A stretch of DNA of 64,000 bases from Cytophagaceae bacterium (lineage in GTDB: Bacteria; Bacteroidota; Bacteroidia; Cytophagales; Cyclobacteriaceae). Position numbers and translations under genes: made by a program. The DNA lies in contig CP030886.1 in the NCBI GenBank assembly GCA_006969745.1, positions 1,269,001-1,333,000 of the forward strand, read 5' to 3'. Under the pieces are notes generated by a model. That model worked only from the letters and a program-made list of their open reading frames with translations. It was not told the DNA's origin and did not search any database. Positions 17,786-27,155 of this stretch are shown in pieces; position 1 is the first letter of the stretch; every line of letters starts with the position of its first letter.

Positions 17786-20700
17786 TTACCGTAAGATATA
17801 CAGTTTCCCGAATCCATTTTTGAATGCCCGATCTGCACTAGTGGATCTGTTTTGCATCGCAGAGCCATTTGAATTGATGAAAACTTTATAGAAGTACACA
17901 CCATTTGCTAGCTGATCACCATATTCATCTCTTCCGTCCCATGCAAAATTGGTAATGTTATTTCCAATTCTGATTGGTCCAATTTCATCTTGAGTAATTT
18001 CACGCACAACACGTCCCGACACAGTCAAAATCTGAATTTTGATTTGATCCGGAATCTCCGTTCCGGTAAGCGTAAAAACAAATCGACATCTGGTTGAAAA
18101 CGGGTTGGGGTATGGGTAGAAATGAGTAATTGTAGACTCATTTATTACTTCAAAACCAATTTCAAACGGCTCTGCGCCTGCTTCATTTCCAGATTCATCT
18201 TCTGCCTGAATTCGTATAGCATGAAGACCGTCGTCCAGTGGACCGGGTTGGTACTCAATTTGAAAATCCTGGTTCTCCGAGGCAGGTGTGTATGTCAGTC
18301 GAGGGTCCGAAAAACTCACTCGCTGAAATTGGCTCTCTTCTCCCGGTAATTTCAAAGAGATATTGATACCTGTGGTATCCGTTTTGGATGCAAATGGATT
18401 GTCGTCTCTCATTTTCACCACGATGTTAGGATTGGGAGATACGATATCTCCATCCAGGATATGATATCCATCGAATGTTACATCTAACACAGGGTTCGTC
18501 TCATCAGCTTGGACATTCACAATGTCTGTCTGGGTAATTCGATTATTAGATTGATAAACTTCATTTTCGTTTGCCAACACTTCCACCACCAGACTATTGG
18601 ATCCATCCATGTTAAATGAAGCGAATGAAGTTTCAAATGTTGTCGTGTCTCCTGACTGGGGTGGAGCAATCCTAAAGCTTGATTCAGATATAGTACCGGA
18701 ATTGTGATTAATGAGGGTTGCCATGACGCTTAATGAATCAAGAAAATCCACCTCTGAAACATTATAGAAAAAGAAGTTCTTGGTAATCTCTTCTCCTTCC
18801 AAAAAAGAAACAGCTGTTTTTCCTTCCGGAAGAAGTATTCCCTCAGCGGGGTATTCATAATTAAGCTCCCAAAAATTAAGCTGAGCAGGCGTTTGATCCG
18901 CATCATCATCGAATGAAAAAGAAAGCTCAATTTGTGGATATAAAATTGGATCAACAGAAGCTATATCAATTGTTTCAGACCTGGCTCTGGATTCAAGCGT
19001 AGAGAGGTTCCCATCTTTGTCTACTCCGAATACATCAATCCCAATATTGTCGTTTACCTCCTCGCTGATATTATATGAGAAAGCTTCCCAACTTCTGGCT
19101 GGTCCTATGCGTCTACTCCTCAATTCTCCACTGACAAATTTTCCAACTACATCATCCTGAAAACTCAAACTTTGTTCCGTAACCGGTGTGGCAGATCCAT
19201 TGTTGACAATTGCTGTTGCTGTACCGGGAGCATCTCCTTTTCTACCAAAGAAAATGACTGGCTGGCCATCTGTAAGCGAATTGATGGTGGCTGTGCTCAC
19301 TCCCAGCGAGTTAAGGGTCGCTTCTACTCCGGCATCCCAATTTGAATAAATAACATTCCCAATATTAAACATAACAATCAAATCTCCCTCGCGCATATTA
19401 TCTACCAATACCTGCAACCGACGTTCGGTACCTATCATGTCTACTTCTCTGAATTGATAAATACGCTGTGGTAGCCTTCCACATACTTCACGATTGAATA
19501 CATCGATTTCTGTAGTTTGAATGGGCCTGTAGGGATCTCCACTTTCTTTGTCAAAGGCAATTGCATTAAACACATCCATTTCACAGACCGGATCAATGGT
19601 GTTTGAAGTAACGAAGAAGTTGAGACCACCAATAATAGCTTCTAAATCCTCATAGCTAAATGTTGGATTGTCTATTCCAAAGGTGAAAATATCAATCGGA
19701 GTAGTGGTCTCTACGAACTCCCATTGGTTGGTTAGCTGATTGTATTGCACACCTGATACTATTTCGTTTTCTACTTGCTCAGGATCATATTGTCCCCAAC
19801 CGTCGGCCACATTATCAATTAACGTAAATGTGCTCTCAACCCATTCATTGGTCTCGTCAGGCTCCGCATTGGCATACCTGGTTCGCCAATATATAGTAGA
19901 GGAGTCCGGTAGCGAGAAAGCTGAAAAATCGAATGATTGGTTGCCAATTACCTCTGCTGAAACAGTAAACTGCCTGTTGTTCGAACCTGCAAAATCAGGC
20001 TGAGTATCCAACTCAAGTAAATAGCTGCGTTCATCCTCCAAAAGATTGCTTGATTGCCAGATAAACTCAATTTGATCATTTGCTACAGTGGAGTTATTCA
20101 ATGGATAAAGATTGATTGTATTGCCGCTAAAGATTGACACCTCTAATGTTGCTGAATTATTAGTTTCATTTAGTTCTGCTACCTCATTTACCGGATCTAA
20201 TATAACAGTGAAAAGGTTCAACCCGTCATTGTTTTGAACAGGATCGTTTGGTATATAAAATGCGAGCGTGTCTTGTCTTAACGGCCGCAAAAATTGGCGG
20301 GTATATGTTTCCTGTCCACCATCCGGATATGTCCGGTTTATTTGCACTATTAATGAATCAGAGATGGTTCTGCCAAAGTTCTTGACAATTACGTCTATCC
20401 TGAATGAATCTTGTGTTGCTAAAATTTCCTGGGCATTGATAGCCGAAGCAGATAGTGAGTTATTCTCAATTTGATAGTCTGGGCTATCGGCTCCAAACAC
20501 TCTGTAAGCAGGGTCTCCCTGGAGCGTCATCTGCTGGACTTGTGTAAGATTCAGATCGCTGGTTCCGTAAAGGTTGAGATATCTTTCTGATACCTCAAGC
20601 ATCACATTTCCTATTGTTTCACCAATAAATACATCATCTCCAAAACCTAATTCATAAAACAGATTACTCCACCTCTTGAGTGTTGTGGAAATTGCTACAT

Positions 20701-22756
20701 CTGAATGCGCAATGAAGCCAACGGCCCCTAAGTCAGGTGTTGAAAGCCAATCTTCTCCAAAAGTGAAGTTTGTACCGAATATCTCGCCAGCCTTGCATCC
20801 ATTTACTAAGAAAATGGGATATTTTCCTTTGTTGGTAAATCCAAAAGATGGATCACTTACTCTACCAATTTCAATATCTGTAACAGTACCGCTCGAATGA
20901 CCGAAGAAAGTAATGTAACCAACTCCCTGATTCACACGATCTGTCACATCTACAAACTCCACCGCTTCACCGGTCTCCTTACCCGTGTTGAACGCCCGAC
21001 CTCCGATGAAATCCGTTTCCAATACGTTTGTAAAGCCCTGTACAATCTCAATAAAGTTGGAAATTTCAAACTGATTTATGCCTCCACTAAGTTGTAGAAA
21101 ATCTTTTCTGAACAGATCTTCATATGATTGAGACTCCATTTCAATGATTTTATTCAGATAGGCTGTGACATCATCCGTATCATATGCATTGAGTCTTCCG
21201 ATGGCAATTCCCGGAAGCTCGGGATCAGCGCCAATACCAAGCGTGTACACCAAATCACTTCCTGGCACACCGAATGTAGGTATGTTAATATCTGTCTGTA
21301 CTGATCTGTAATAATTGAAATTGGTCGTAAATCCTTTTCCAATAATGAAGACATTCTCAATTGGGTTTTGATTATTCGCATCCGTGATGAAATTCTTGAT
21401 AGCCAATGGTGAAGGATCACCAAAACTATACAGGTTGAATAAGTCCGTGATATTGGCAATTTGAACAGAAAAACCTCCCCCTGACGCTGATTCTCTATAC
21501 ACCTTATAGTCGTTTACTGGATCACCGGCACTTCTTAAATCCGCATGCGTGATCATTAGATAATCCTTGTTGGTGAGGTTGTAATTCGGCATTACCACCT
21601 GCTCCAGATCATCAACCGTAAGGACATTGGTAACTGCTAAAATTTTATGTCCATCAGTTACGTCAGGAATGACTGCCTCCACTCGGTCACTAAAGTTGGT
21701 GGTTGATATTCTAATGGAATTAAATGGGTCTGTAATATCAAAAATTCTAGTTCCTGAAGCATTTGTGGTTGGTATTTGCAACCAGGCTTTTGCTGTGCTA
21801 GGGTTATCAATAGTGAAAATCTTATTTTCATCTGCCCCGAGTTCAATCGTCTGAGGATACTGTATTCTTACAAATGCCACCGAGATTCGCTCGGTTGTTT
21901 CAGGCACCCCCTCTGCTGTTATTCTTACCAAAAATTCGCCTAATGCTCCAACGCTTGCAGAATTAAACGACCCTGAGAATGATTCTTTTCCCCAGCCACC
22001 GAATTCCACATTTGCCAAAAGGCCCAGGGAACTTGAGTTTTGACCGACCTGGATGGCCGCTTTGTGACTTAAACTATTGCCTCCAATGATTACGGTTGCT
22101 AAAACCGGATTCACTGCTGAGGATACAAAATTGCGCAGCTCGAAATCAAAATCCTTAAAAGCATTCTTTGACTGAAAATTACCGGTCCACCCCTCACCAT
22201 CATCATACTTGCTAAGGCTAAAGGCAGATCCGCTTCCAAATCTTCTTCCCGGCGAATAATCTGAGGTAAAAAGCTGAATGGTGTCTTCCAAATGATACGT
22301 TTCAGGAGTTAATCCACTGGCATTTTTATCCGATGAAAATGCCATTCGCTTCCCGTTTTCACTACCCAATTTATAGGTTAGAAAATAGCTTGCTGTGTCT
22401 GAAAGTAAATTATAATAGGTATGCGGTTGATCTCCTGCATCGTAAAGTGGAGCATCACTTTCACCATCATTTCTCATTCCATAGAACTCAAAATAGTTAA
22501 GTGTTCCATCTCCATTTGTATTGACATTTATTGCAACTTCCTGTCCTCTTCTAAATAACTGAACTCTGCTTGCCGGCACACTACCAATAGGAAAGCCAAT
22601 GGCTGACAATTGATCTTGTGTAACTCGATAAAAGCCATCATCAGCTACTTTGATTTTGTAATAGGACTGAGTGAAATCTATCCATTCATTCCCTACCTGG
22701 CCAAGAGCTGATGTACTTATCAGCATCAAAAATCCGATCAGTCTATTCCTCCACAT
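17786..22756 (-). CDS. porU2: C25 (gingipain-like) peptidase, PorU2-type
   Basis: I start the 1656-residue protein at ATG 22754-22756, which gives a signal peptide (MWRNRLIGFLMLISTSALGQ). The longer frame to 22813 would run deep into the upstream gene. The central region is a C25 peptidase with the His-Cys dyad in YITFFGHSSG (His620) and IFLVNGCKAGE (Cys654). CARDB-like Ig segments follow (for example FRIDVIVKNFGRT). The C terminus is a FlgD/T9SS-type fold (YPYPNPFSTRCRFVF, FAWDGRDEYGDQLANGVYFYKV). PorU is the sortase that removes T9SS signals and attaches cargo to lipopolysaccharide. Long homologues next to a PorV-like gene are called PorU2 and have no proven role. It overlaps the PorV2-like gene by 14 bp. 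Confidence 0.82.
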   Translation of the reverse strand: MWRNRLIGFLMLISTSALGQVGNEWIDFTQSYYKIKVADDGFYRVTQDQLSAIGFPIGSVPASRVQLFRRGQEVAINVNTNGDGTLNYFEFYGMRNDGESDAPLYDAGDQPHTYYNLLSDTASYFLTYKLGSENGKRMAFSSDKNASGLTPETYHLEDTIQLFTSDYSPGRRFGSGSAFSLSKYDDGEGWTGNFQSKNAFKDFDFELRNFVSSAVNPVLATVIIGGNSLSHKAAIQVGQNSSSLGLLANVEFGGWGKESFSGSFNSASVGALGEFLVRITAEGVPETTERISVAFVRIQYPQTIELGADENKIFTIDNPSTAKAWLQIPTTNASGTRIFDITDPFNSIRISTTNFSDRVEAVIPDVTDGHKILAVTNVLTVDDLEQVVMPNYNLTNKDYLMITHADLRSAGDPVNDYKVYRESASGGGFSVQIANITDLFNLYSFGDPSPLAIKNFITDANNQNPIENVFIIGKGFTTNFNYYRSVQTDINIPTFGVPGSDLVYTLGIGADPELPGIAIGRLNAYDTDDVTAYLNKIIEMESQSYEDLFRKDFLQLSGGINQFEISNFIEIVQGFTNVLETDFIGGRAFNTGKETGEAVEFVDVTDRVNQGVGYITFFGHSSGTVTDIEIGRVSDPSFGFTNKGKYPIFLVNGCKAGEIFGTNFTFGEDWLSTPDLGAVGFIAHSDVAISTTLKRWSNLFYELGFGDDVFIGETIGNVMLEVSERYLNLYGTSDLNLTQVQQMTLQGDPAYRVFGADSPDYQIENNSLSASAINAQEILATQDSFRIDVIVKNFGRTISDSLIVQINRTYPDGGQETYTRQFLRPLRQDTLAFYIPNDPVQNNDGLNLFTVILDPVNEVAELNETNNSATLEVSIFSGNTINLYPLNNSTVANDQIEFIWQSSNLLEDERSYLLELDTQPDFAGSNNRQFTVSAEVIGNQSFDFSAFSLPDSSTIYWRTRYANAEPDETNEWVESTFTLIDNVADGWGQYDPEQVENEIVSGVQYNQLTNQWEFVETTTPIDIFTFGIDNPTFSYEDLEAIIGGLNFFVTSNTIDPVCEMDVFNAIAFDKESGDPYRPIQTTEIDVFNREVCGRLPQRIYQFREVDMIGTERRLQVLVDNMREGDLIVMFNIGNVIYSNWDAGVEATLNSLGVSTATINSLTDGQPVIFFGRKGDAPGTATAIVNNGSATPVTEQSLSFQDDVVGKFVSGELRSRRIGPARSWEAFSYNISEEVNDNIGIDVFGVDKDGNLSTLESRARSETIDIASVDPILYPQIELSFSFDDDADQTPAQLNFWELNYEYPAEGILLPEGKTAVSFLEGEEITKNFFFYNVSEVDFLDSLSVMATLINHNSGTISESSFRIAPPQSGDTTTFETSFASFNMDGSNSLVVEVLANENEVYQSNNRITQTDIVNVQADETNPVLDVTFDGYHILDGDIVSPNPNIVVKMRDDNPFASKTDTTGINISLKLPGEESQFQRVSFSDPRLTYTPASENQDFQIEYQPGPLDDGLHAIRIQAEDESGNEAGAEPFEIGFEVINESTITHFYPYPNPFSTRCRFVFTLTGTEIPDQIKIQILTVSGRVVREITQDEIGPIRIGNNITNFAWDGRDEYGDQLANGVYFYKVFINSNGSAMQNRSTSADRAFKNGFGKLYILR

Positions 22757-23837
22757 TGAAATCAACTTTAATTGAAAAAACATGAGAAAATAATCCAGGT
22801 GCCAAATCACCAATATCTGTCAAAGCGTAATCGACAGTCAACTCTTTGATATTAACCCCCACGCCGAAGTTTGGCTGAAACGTCCACGACCTGGTACCGT
22901 CAAAATCCTTTATCTGCTGAAACTGATTAATACCAAGTCTGAGAAATGCTAACTTCTTATAGTCAAACTCAATACCTGCTTTGGGATCGATTGAAATCAG
23001 GTTTGATTTTATTAGTGTGTTTCGTTTTCCATCAAATGTCATATCAAGATCCATTGATGCCATTACTCCAAATTGCTCTGCAATTGTAAATTCCCGAGAT
23101 CCACCAAGAATGAGTCGTGGTAGAGTAACCTCCACTGAATTCACCGGAACGTCATTTTCTGTGAGCGCATAAATTTCCTCTACCTCAGAAGTGTTGTGAG
23201 ACCATGCACTGAACGTACCTAGCATATCTCTGGCAACTACTCCTAGCTTCCATTTATTGATTTGCTTTTGGGCCCCAAAGTCAAATCCAAATCCCCATGC
23301 ATTAGAAAAACTACCCACCGTTCGGTGAATGACTTTGAGATTGCCGCCAGCATCAATTCCACCCAGAAATGGAAGTTTTCGAGCGTAGGAAACTAGAAAC
23401 CCATAATCTGCAGACGAGAAGAATTGAATATTATCATAATTTATTGAGCCGTTTACATCCACCAGAAATCTGGTATCCGGAATGTCATCAACAGCAAATC
23501 GGATAATAGAGATAGCAATTTTACTTTCCTGGTCTACTGAAGTTGCAAAAGCTGCATAATCGTAATTGGCCAGACCTCCAAAGTATGAGGAGTGCATAAG
23601 TGCCAGCTGATGATCTGAACCCAACTTATTTAGGCCTGCAGGATTCCAGTATCCTGCCGTTACATCATCCACAAATGATACAGCTGTAAATCCCATTCCA
23701 AAAGAGCGGGCACTCACACCAATATTCATGAATTCATTGCTGTATTTGGGCGTATTATCTCGGGAACTGGATTCGTCCTGAGCCATCAACCTAAGGCAAC
23801 CACCAAATATTAAAACTCCTACTACTAGATACTTCAT
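22743..23837 (-). CDS. porV2: PorV/PorQ-family outer-membrane protein, PorV2-type
   Basis: The 364-residue protein has a signal peptide (MKYLVVGVLIFGGCLRLMAQ) and the N-terminal signature of the PorV/PorQ family. That signature includes FMNIGVSARSFGMGFTAVSF and TAGYWNPAGLNKL, followed by strands typical of a FadL-like 14-strand barrel, ending in an aromatic terminal strand. In T9SS, PorV binds substrate C-terminal domains and shuttles them to the PorU sortase. The overlap with the C25 peptidase gene suggests the two proteins form such a pair. The core PorV gene would be expected elsewhere in the genome, so this is probably the specialised second copy. Confidence 0.82.
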   Translation of the reverse strand: MKYLVVGVLIFGGCLRLMAQDESSSRDNTPKYSNEFMNIGVSARSFGMGFTAVSFVDDVTAGYWNPAGLNKLGSDHQLALMHSSYFGGLANYDYAAFATSVDQESKIAISIIRFAVDDIPDTRFLVDVNGSINYDNIQFFSSADYGFLVSYARKLPFLGGIDAGGNLKVIHRTVGSFSNAWGFGFDFGAQKQINKWKLGVVARDMLGTFSAWSHNTSEVEEIYALTENDVPVNSVEVTLPRLILGGSREFTIAEQFGVMASMDLDMTFDGKRNTLIKSNLISIDPKAGIEFDYKKLAFLRLGINQFQQIKDFDGTRSWTFQPNFGVGVNIKELTVDYALTDIGDLAPGLFSHVFSIKVDFNVEE

Positions 23838-24008
23838 AAAGACTAATCGAAAAGCAATTTAGCTATAGCCAACGGATTGAAATAACGAACATCGTCGAAT
23901 AATAGCTTATGCACGACAAAGTACACAATGTAATGTTTTATATAACTTATTTAATATATAATAATATTATTTCAAGAATATTAACGATCTAGTACATTTT
24001 TTTCTAAA

Positions 24009-24029
24009 GTACTTGGCCATGCCAAGTAC
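24009..24029. promoter_or_regulatory. Inverted-repeat operator over the padR promoter
   Basis: The 9-bp arms GTACTTGGC and GCCAAGTAC flank CAT. The right arm runs into TACCTTTA (24027-24034), a near match to the TAnnTTTG -7 box. A repressor bound here would block the promoter of the PadR/PspC operon, so PadR autoregulation is likely. The rest of 23838-24158 is AT-rich and holds only a spurious 22-codon frame. Confidence 0.6.
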
Positions 24030-24158
24030 CTTTACGTATATAGCACCGAAACCTATCCATGCATTAATGAAAAGTTTGACCCGAAATGAGAGCTAAAATG
24101 AAAATGAGCATATGCTTATGCGAATTCTATATGGCCTTCAGAAAACATAGAAAGACAT

Positions 24159-24506
24159 ATGAATATTGAAAACACACAGGTTCAGATGAGAAAGGGGATA
24201 TTGGAGTTTTGTATTTTACACATAATCTCCAGGGGAGAGGTCTACGCTTCCGACATGTTGGAAGAATTGACTTCTGCAAGAATCATGGTAGTAGAAGGAA
24301 CACTATATCCACTTTTAACCCGATTGCGAAAAGCCGGTCTGGTAGATTACAAGTGGGTAGAGTCCAATTCCGGACCACCCCGCAAGTACTATACACTCAC
24401 CAAGGATGGTGAAAATTTTCTAGGTGGGCTGGATCAGACCTGGAGCGAATTAGTAAGCTCAACAAAAAAAATCATCGCGAACAAAAACACGAAGAAGAAA
24501 GCATAA
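24159..24506 (+). CDS. PadR-family transcriptional regulator
   Basis: The 115-residue protein has the PadR winged helix: RKGILEFCILHIISRGEVYA, then LVVEGTLYPLLTRLRKAGLV for the recognition helix and wing, and YYTLTKDGENFL at the end. PadR proteins usually repress their own operon until a ligand or stress signal is sensed. The 9-bp inverted repeat at 24009-24029 is a likely binding site. The PspC-domain membrane protein gene follows 49 bp downstream. Such PadR-PspC pairs are frequent in Bacteroidota. Confidence 0.92.
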   Translation: MNIENTQVQMRKGILEFCILHIISRGEVYASDMLEELTSARIMVVEGTLYPLLTRLRKAGLVDYKWVESNSGPPRKYYTLTKDGENFLGGLDQTWSELVSSTKKIIANKNTKKKA

Positions 24507-24555
24507 AATAAGCACACGACTTATTGAATGCGACCTCAATAAAAAGACACAACAC

Positions 24556-27003
24556 ATGAAAAAGAATATAAGTATCAACATTGGCGGTATCATATTCCAC
24601 ATCGAAGAAGATGGGTATGACAAACTGAAAAGCTACCTCGATTCAGTCAATAAATACTTCTCCTCTTTTGAAGACAGCAAGGAAATCATTGCTGACATAG
24701 AAGGCCGAATTGCTGAAATTTTTCTCTCCAAACTAGATGAAGGAAAGCAAATCATCAATCAGGAAGACGTCAATGATCTGATTGCTACAATGGGTACTAC
24801 CAAAGATTTTGAAGCAACGATAGAAAACGAACCCGAAGAGCAAAGTGAAGAAAAAACTGAAAAGGCTTCTGAAGAATCTAAGACTGAAGAAAAACAAAAA
24901 GAGCCAAAAGGCGCATACGAAAAATCGAAAAAACTTTATCGCGATTCGAAGCGGAAAGTTATTGGAGGTGTCGCCTCGGGCATTGCCAACTATTTTGGAA
25001 TGGACCCGATATGGATTCGGTTGCTGATGCTAGCATTCCTCTTCAATATATTCTTCTGGGGATTGAGTGGTTTTATCTTCCTTGCATATATCATACTATG
25101 GATTGCAGTTCCGGCTAGTGATCAGTTGGATGATGACAAAGCAATCAAAAAACTCTTTCGAAGTACGGATGATCGTGTATTGGGGGGCGTCTCCGGCGGT
25201 ATTGCGTCATACTTTGGCACAGACCCTGTCGTGATAAGAGTATTGTTTGTGATCTCCATCTTCCTGGGAGGTGCCGGCTTGCTTGTGTATTTGATACTTT
25301 GGATAATAACTCCTGAAGCCAAGTCATTGACAGAAAAAATGCAAATGCAAGGCGAACCGGTAACCATAAGCAACATTGAGGAAAATCTGAAAAAGAACCT
25401 CAATATGAAAGAAGGTGAAGAAAACGTATTTGTCAAAATACTATTATTCCCATTCCGTCTGATAGCCATGATCTTCAAAGCACTTGGAGAAGTTTTGGGG
25501 CCGCTCTTAAAAGTAGGTGTAGAAGTTCTGCGAATTGCGGTAGGTGTATTTCTTGTATTCCTTGGATTTGTCCTTATGATAGCATTCACAATTTCATTGG
25601 CTGTCCTACTTGGTGTAGGCGGTGCAATGGACACATGGGTGCATTTTGGAGACTTTCCTGCTGAAGAAATATTTAATTCCCTCGGCACAATTGCAGTAAT
25701 TTCTTCATACCTGGTCTCAATGATTCCCTCACTGGCTATGCTAATGCTAGGGCTGGTTATCATTCTAAAAAAGAAAGTGACCAGCGCATTTGTAGCCTGG
25801 AGCATGTTTGGACTGTGGCTACTGGGTATGATAGGATTAGCCATATCTGTTCCAGCTATAATCAGAGATTACAGCACTGAAGGCACCTATAAAGAGGAGA
25901 AAACCTTTGAGGTATACGAAGGGATAGCACAGTTAAAACTCAACGAACTTGATTGGGATAGATACAATAGCGTGGATCTGAAGATCCGTGGACACGAAGA
26001 TTCTGTATTCCTATTGTCGATGGATTTTGATTCAAGAGGATATTCAAGAAACAACGCTCGAGAAAATGGCGAAGCTGTGGACTATGTAGTCGTGCAAGAA
26101 GCCAACACTATAATATTTGATTCTGAGATCACCTTTGGCGATGCTCCATTTAGATTTCAAGATGTTTCCGCCACGTTTTACATTCCATACGGCAAGGTAT
26201 TCACCATGGATTATGACTTAAGAAAAATCTTGAGGAATACACTATGGATTCATGATTACAACTCCAGTGACCTTGGTGACAATCAATGGGTTTTCGAAAG
26301 AAATGGTCTAACATGTCTGACTTGTGGTGACTCTGATAGGAGAAACAATAGCAGGAGAAGCTCATCAGCTTCAGATTCTCAGAACTATCAGTTCAAAGAT
26401 TTCGATGAGGTTGAATTAATATCTCTGTTTGATTTCGAGATCATTCAAGATGAGGAGTTTTCTGTAAGACTTGAGGGTGATGACGATGACCTGGATGATG
26501 TATACCTCTCCCAAAATGGTGATGAGTTAGAGATCAGATATGGGAAAAACAAAGATTGGTGGAAAAAACGTAATCGCCGAGACAAGATTAAAGTCTTCAT
26601 ACGCATGCCAGAGCTCGAATATCTCCGAGTGACCGGGGCTTGCGATGGCGAAGTGCGTGACTTTGAAAATGTGGATCTTTCATTGGATATTGAAGGTGCC
26701 TCTAAAGTGTGGGCCAACATTACTGCCAAATATTTACAGGCAGATTTGGCAGGAGCATCCGAGCTGGTTCTTGTTGGAAGCGGAGAGGATCTCGAAGTAG
26801 ATCTGGTAGGCGCTTCGGAGCTTGATGCATTCAACTTTGAAGCAGAAGACGCAGACGTGAGTGCTGTAGGAGCATCCACAGCCAAAGTTTATGCAAAAAA
26901 TGAATTGCAAGCTTCTGCTACGGGAGCTAGTAAAGTGCGATATCGCGGAGATGCACGGGTTTCATCAAGTAGCGCCGGATTGAGCTCAGTAAAAAAAGAT
27001 TAA
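24556..27003 (+). CDS. Double-PspC membrane protein with DUF2807-like C-terminal domain
   Basis: Residues 1-90 of the 815 form a soluble N-terminal domain, followed by a Lys/Glu-rich linker. Two consecutive PspC domains come next (about 127-188, KVIGGVASGIANYFGMD; about 199-256, RVLGGVSGGIASYFGTD). More membrane helices lie near 295-440. The long C-terminal region (about 450-815) includes a DUF2807-like beta-helical domain with repeated ASKVW, AGASEL, VGASEL and VGAST turns. PspC in enterobacteria senses envelope stress, and DUF2807 domains are extracytoplasmic. The whole looks like an envelope-stress or adhesin-linked sensor under PadR control. Its output is unknown. Confidence 0.88.
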   Translation: MKKNISINIGGIIFHIEEDGYDKLKSYLDSVNKYFSSFEDSKEIIADIEGRIAEIFLSKLDEGKQIINQEDVNDLIATMGTTKDFEATIENEPEEQSEEKTEKASEESKTEEKQKEPKGAYEKSKKLYRDSKRKVIGGVASGIANYFGMDPIWIRLLMLAFLFNIFFWGLSGFIFLAYIILWIAVPASDQLDDDKAIKKLFRSTDDRVLGGVSGGIASYFGTDPVVIRVLFVISIFLGGAGLLVYLILWIITPEAKSLTEKMQMQGEPVTISNIEENLKKNLNMKEGEENVFVKILLFPFRLIAMIFKALGEVLGPLLKVGVEVLRIAVGVFLVFLGFVLMIAFTISLAVLLGVGGAMDTWVHFGDFPAEEIFNSLGTIAVISSYLVSMIPSLAMLMLGLVIILKKKVTSAFVAWSMFGLWLLGMIGLAISVPAIIRDYSTEGTYKEEKTFEVYEGIAQLKLNELDWDRYNSVDLKIRGHEDSVFLLSMDFDSRGYSRNNARENGEAVDYVVVQEANTIIFDSEITFGDAPFRFQDVSATFYIPYGKVFTMDYDLRKILRNTLWIHDYNSSDLGDNQWVFERNGLTCLTCGDSDRRNNSRRSSSASDSQNYQFKDFDEVELISLFDFEIIQDEEFSVRLEGDDDDLDDVYLSQNGDELEIRYGKNKDWWKKRNRRDKIKVFIRMPELEYLRVTGACDGEVRDFENVDLSLDIEGASKVWANITAKYLQADLAGASELVLVGSGEDLEVDLVGASELDAFNFEAEDADVSAVGASTAKVYAKNELQASATGASKVRYRGDARVSSSSAGLSSVKKD

Positions 27004-27055
27004 AATACATCTAACTGGTCCAGAGCTGTTAAGGCTCAGTCATTTAGGTTTTGGT

Positions 27056-27089
27056 ATCCTCAGCTTTTGGTCGGGCTGGGGATTTTTTT
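27056..27089 (+). terminator. Rho-independent terminator after the PspC gene
   Basis: ATCCTCAGC pairs with GCTGGGGAT (one G-T wobble) and is followed by seven Ts (27083-27089). It separates the PadR/PspC unit from the next gene. It also lies inside a longer open frame starting at 27051, which is one reason to reject that start. Confidence 0.75.
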
Positions 27090-27155
27090 ATGCATTTTGT
27101 TAAGGGTTTGAGCGCATTATATCCTTATCTTAATGAATTAAGTTTAGCAGTAAGT

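Noticed and set aside
24095..24163. 22-codon ORF before padR
   Set aside because: It has no recognisable feature and overlaps the padR start; most likely chance.
25122..25844. 240-residue minus-strand ORF within the PspC gene
   Set aside because: It is a shadow of the well-supported plus-strand PspC protein, with low-complexity composition and no domain.
27051..27155. Long start of the plug-domain protein
   Set aside because: This part is the terminator of the PspC gene; the signal peptide begins at 27156.
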